From contig NZ_CP125380.1 in the NCBI RefSeq assembly GCF_034009455.1, positions 1,715,001 through 1,779,000 on the forward strand: a stretch of DNA of 64,000 bases, given 5' to 3'. The DNA comes from Pseudomonas sp. P5_109 (GTDB lineage: Bacteria > Pseudomonadota > Gammaproteobacteria > Pseudomonadales > Pseudomonadaceae). The translations under genes and the position numbers were made by a program. The notes under the pieces were generated by a model. It saw nothing but the letters and a program-made list of their open reading frames with translations, searched no databases and was not told the DNA's origin. Positions within the stretch are counted from its first letter, which is position 1, and each line of letters opens with the position of its first letter. This document shows, piece after piece, positions 62,127 to 64,000 of the stretch.

Positions 62127-63095
62127 ATGGCCGTGCAGGACCTGCTGTCCCAGGATGAGATCGACGCGCTGTTGCATGGCGTCGACGATGGTCTGGTACA
62201 GACCGAAAACGCTGCCGAACCCGGCACCGTCAAAAGCTACGACCTGACCAGCCAGGATCGCATCGTCCGCGGACGGATGCCGACCCTGGAAATGATCAAC
62301 GAGCGTTTCGCCCGCTATACCCGCATCAGCATGTTCAACATGCTGCGTCGCTCGGCAGACGTGGCGGTTGGCGGCGTGCAGGTGATGAAGTTCGGCGAAT
62401 ACGTGCACTCGCTGTACGTGCCGACCAGTCTCAACCTGGTCAAGATCAAGCCCCTGCGCGGCACCGCGCTGTTCATCCTCGACGCCAAACTGGTGTTCAA
62501 GCTGGTGGACAACTTTTTCGGTGGCGACGGCCGGCACGCCAAGATCGAAGGGCGTGAGTTCACCCCGACCGAGCTGCGTGTGGTGCGCATGGTGCTGGAG
62601 CAGGCGTTCGTCGATTTGAAAGAGGCCTGGCAGGCGATCATGGAAGTCAACTTCGAGTACATCAACTCGGAAGTGAACCCGGCCATGGCCAACATCGTCG
62701 GCCCGAGCGAAGCTATTGTGGTGTCGACCTTCCACATCGAACTCGATGGCGGTGGCGGTGACCTGCACGTGACCATGCCGTACTCGATGATCGAGCCGGT
62801 GCGCGAAATGCTCGACGCCGGCTTCCAGTCGGACCTCGACGACCAGGACGAGCGCTGGGTCAACGCCCTGCGCCAGGACGTGCTGGACGTCGACGTGCCA
62901 ATCGGTGCGACAGTCGCCCGTCGTCAGCTGCGCCTGCGCGACATCCTGCACATGCAGCCGGGGGATGTGATTCCGGTCGACATGCCGGAAGAAATGATCA
63001 TGCGCGCCAACGGCGTGCCGGCCTTCAAGGTCAAGATGGGTTCGCACAAGGGCAACCTGGCGTTGCAAGTGATCGAGCCGATCGAGCGCCGCTGA
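62127..63095 (+). CDS. fliM: FliM, motor switch protein
   Basis: A 322-residue switch protein. The N-terminal CheY-binding peptide DLLSQDEIDALLHG, the middle domain (YDLTSQDRIVRGRMPTLE) and the C-terminal SpoA domain are present. It binds CheY-P to change rotation direction. Confidence 0.96.
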   Translation: MAVQDLLSQDEIDALLHGVDDGLVQTENAAEPGTVKSYDLTSQDRIVRGRMPTLEMINERFARYTRISMFNMLRRSADVAVGGVQVMKFGEYVHSLYVPTSLNLVKIKPLRGTALFILDAKLVFKLVDNFFGGDGRHAKIEGREFTPTELRVVRMVLEQAFVDLKEAWQAIMEVNFEYINSEVNPAMANIVGPSEAIVVSTFHIELDGGGGDLHVTMPYSMIEPVREMLDAGFQSDLDDQDERWVNALRQDVLDVDVPIGATVARRQLRLRDILHMQPGDVIPVDMPEEMIMRANGVPAFKVKMGSHKGNLALQVIEPIERR

Positions 63096-63161
63096 CCGGC
63101 GCTCGTACCCATTCGCAATTAACCGAATTCTGAATTTTTGCTCGCCGAGGACACTGACACT

Positions 63162-63608
63162 ATGAGTACGCAAGACGATCAGGCTCTGGCCGATGAGTGG
63201 GCTGCGGCCCTGGAAGAAACCGGTGATGCCGGACAGGCTGATATCGACGCCTTGCTGGCGGCCGATTCCGGCAATTCCGCGTCCAACCGCCTGCCAATGG
63301 AAGAGTTCGGCAGCGTGCCGAAAAACAACGACCCGGTCAGCCTCGAAGGCCCGAACCTGGACGTGATCCTCGATATCCCGGTGTCGATTTCCATGGAAGT
63401 GGGCAGCACCGATATCAACATCCGCAACCTGTTGCAACTGAACCAGGGTTCGGTGATCGAGCTCGATCGCCTGGCCGGCGAGCCGCTGGACGTGCTGGTC
63501 AACGGCACGCTCATCGCCCACGGCGAAGTGGTGGTGGTCAACGAGAAGTTCGGCATCCGCCTGACGGATGTGATCAGCCCAAGCGAACGCATCAAGAAGC
63601 TGCGCTGA
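63162..63608 (+). CDS. fliN: FliN, motor switch protein
   Basis: A 148-residue protein with a C-terminal SpoA domain (VILDIPVSISMEVG, LLQLNQGSVIELDRLAGEP). It forms the C-ring base with FliM. ATG 63162 is preferred over a start at 63138. Confidence 0.96.
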   Translation: MSTQDDQALADEWAAALEETGDAGQADIDALLAADSGNSASNRLPMEEFGSVPKNNDPVSLEGPNLDVILDIPVSISMEVGSTDINIRNLLQLNQGSVIELDRLAGEPLDVLVNGTLIAHGEVVVVNEKFGIRLTDVISPSERIKKLR

Positions 63609-64000
63609 GTGAAAAAGGTTCTCGGATTTGTGTTGGCGATGCCGTTCAGCGTGCTGGCGGCTGAGCCTGTCGCAACGGCGACCACGGCTGCTGCGCCAGC
63701 AGTGAGCAGCGGTGTGGCTGGCCAGCTGACACAACTGGTGTTCGGCTTGCTGCTGGTGCTGGGGCTGATCTTCCTCCTCGCCTGGTTGCTGCGTCGGGTC
63801 CAGCAGGCGGGTCCTGCGGGCAAGGGGCAGGTGATCGAGATTGTCGGCTCCCGTGCGCTGGGGCCGCGTGATCGCCTGATGCTGGTACAGGTCGGCAACG
63901 AGCAGATTCTGTTGGGCTTGAGCCCTGGCAGCATCACGGCGCTGCACGTCCTCAAGGAGCCGGTGCAAGTGCCGGCTACCGACAAGCCGACACCGGAGTT
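63609..64000 (+). CDS. fliO: FliO, export apparatus protein (3' end outside window)
   Basis: A protein starting at GTG 63609, directly after the fliN stop. Its signal-like N-terminus (VKKVLGFVLAMPFSVLAAEP) precedes a membrane helix (LVFGLLLVLGLIFLLAWLL) and the FliO domain (VIEIVGSRALGPRDRLMLVQV). It helps assemble the FliP channel. The right edge cuts it. Confidence 0.9.
   Translation, partial: MKKVLGFVLAMPFSVLAAEPVATATTAAAPAVSSGVAGQLTQLVFGLLLVLGLIFLLAWLLRRVQQAGPAGKGQVIEIVGSRALGPRDRLMLVQVGNEQILLGLSPGSITALHVLKEPVQVPATDKPTPE

Overview
The window looks like a chromosomal segment of a fluorescent Pseudomonas (P. fluorescens group). The evidence is a FleQ/FleSR-controlled polar flagellar gene order, the phhABC/phhR aromatic catabolism locus, the cpxR-yciI-yciB-PHP-yciO-scpA-scpB-rluB gene order that I recall from P. 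aeruginosa, and several copies of the GGGAGCGGGCTTGCTCGCGA type of intergenic REP palindrome typical of this group. Species cannot be settled from the sequence alone.

Region 1 (1-11430) is a CpxRA-type envelope-stress locus split by an insertion. The sensor kinase (cut by the left edge) and a CpxP/Spy-like periplasmic protein lie at 1-1672, and the response regulator lies at 10753-11430, all on the minus strand. Between them sit nine plus-strand genes of visibly lower GC. Unit one (2059-7071) holds a PaaK-type acyl/aryl-CoA ligase, a LuxI/FeeM-like N-acyltransferase, a haem-oxygenase-like diiron enzyme, a flavin reductase with extra cysteines, an EamA exporter and an alpha/beta hydrolase. Unit two (7560-10484) holds an anthranilate synthase pair and a LuxR regulator that keeps all the usual acyl-homoserine-lactone-pocket residues. 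I read this as an undescribed, quorum-controlled biosynthetic cluster for an anthranilate-derived amide or signal. It is the main discovery candidate. The product is inference.

Region 2 (11438-17788) is housekeeping: a coiled-coil membrane protein, YciI, YciB, a PHP-domain protein, YciO, ScpA, ScpB and RluB.

Region 3 (17844-28626) centres on aromatic amino acids. It has an AroP permease with an unusually complex leader (PhhR-like box, two tiny ORFs rich in Phe or Trp codons, CA motifs) and the phhABC operon with its regulator phhR. Between them are an orphan Hcp/DUF4225 type VI secretion module with a possible immunity protein, ArfB, an MFS transporter and two very small conserved-looking proteins.

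Region 4 (28711-32857) is a napEDABC periplasmic nitrate reductase operon behind an Anr/FNR-type box.

Region 5 (32985-64000) is the flagellar locus: flgFGHIJKL, a lone KAS III-like gene, fliC-flaG-fliD-fliS-fliT, fleQ, fleSR, fliEFGHIJ, the HptB signalling trio (hsbA-hsbR-hptB), then fliK-fliL-fliM-fliN-fliO, with fliO cut by the right edge. Sigma54 GG-N10-GC promoters precede flgF, fleS, fliE and fliK, and a FliA-type promoter precedes fliC, matching the known FleQ to FleSR to FliA hierarchy of pseudomonads. No tRNA, rRNA, CRISPR array or insertion sequence was seen.
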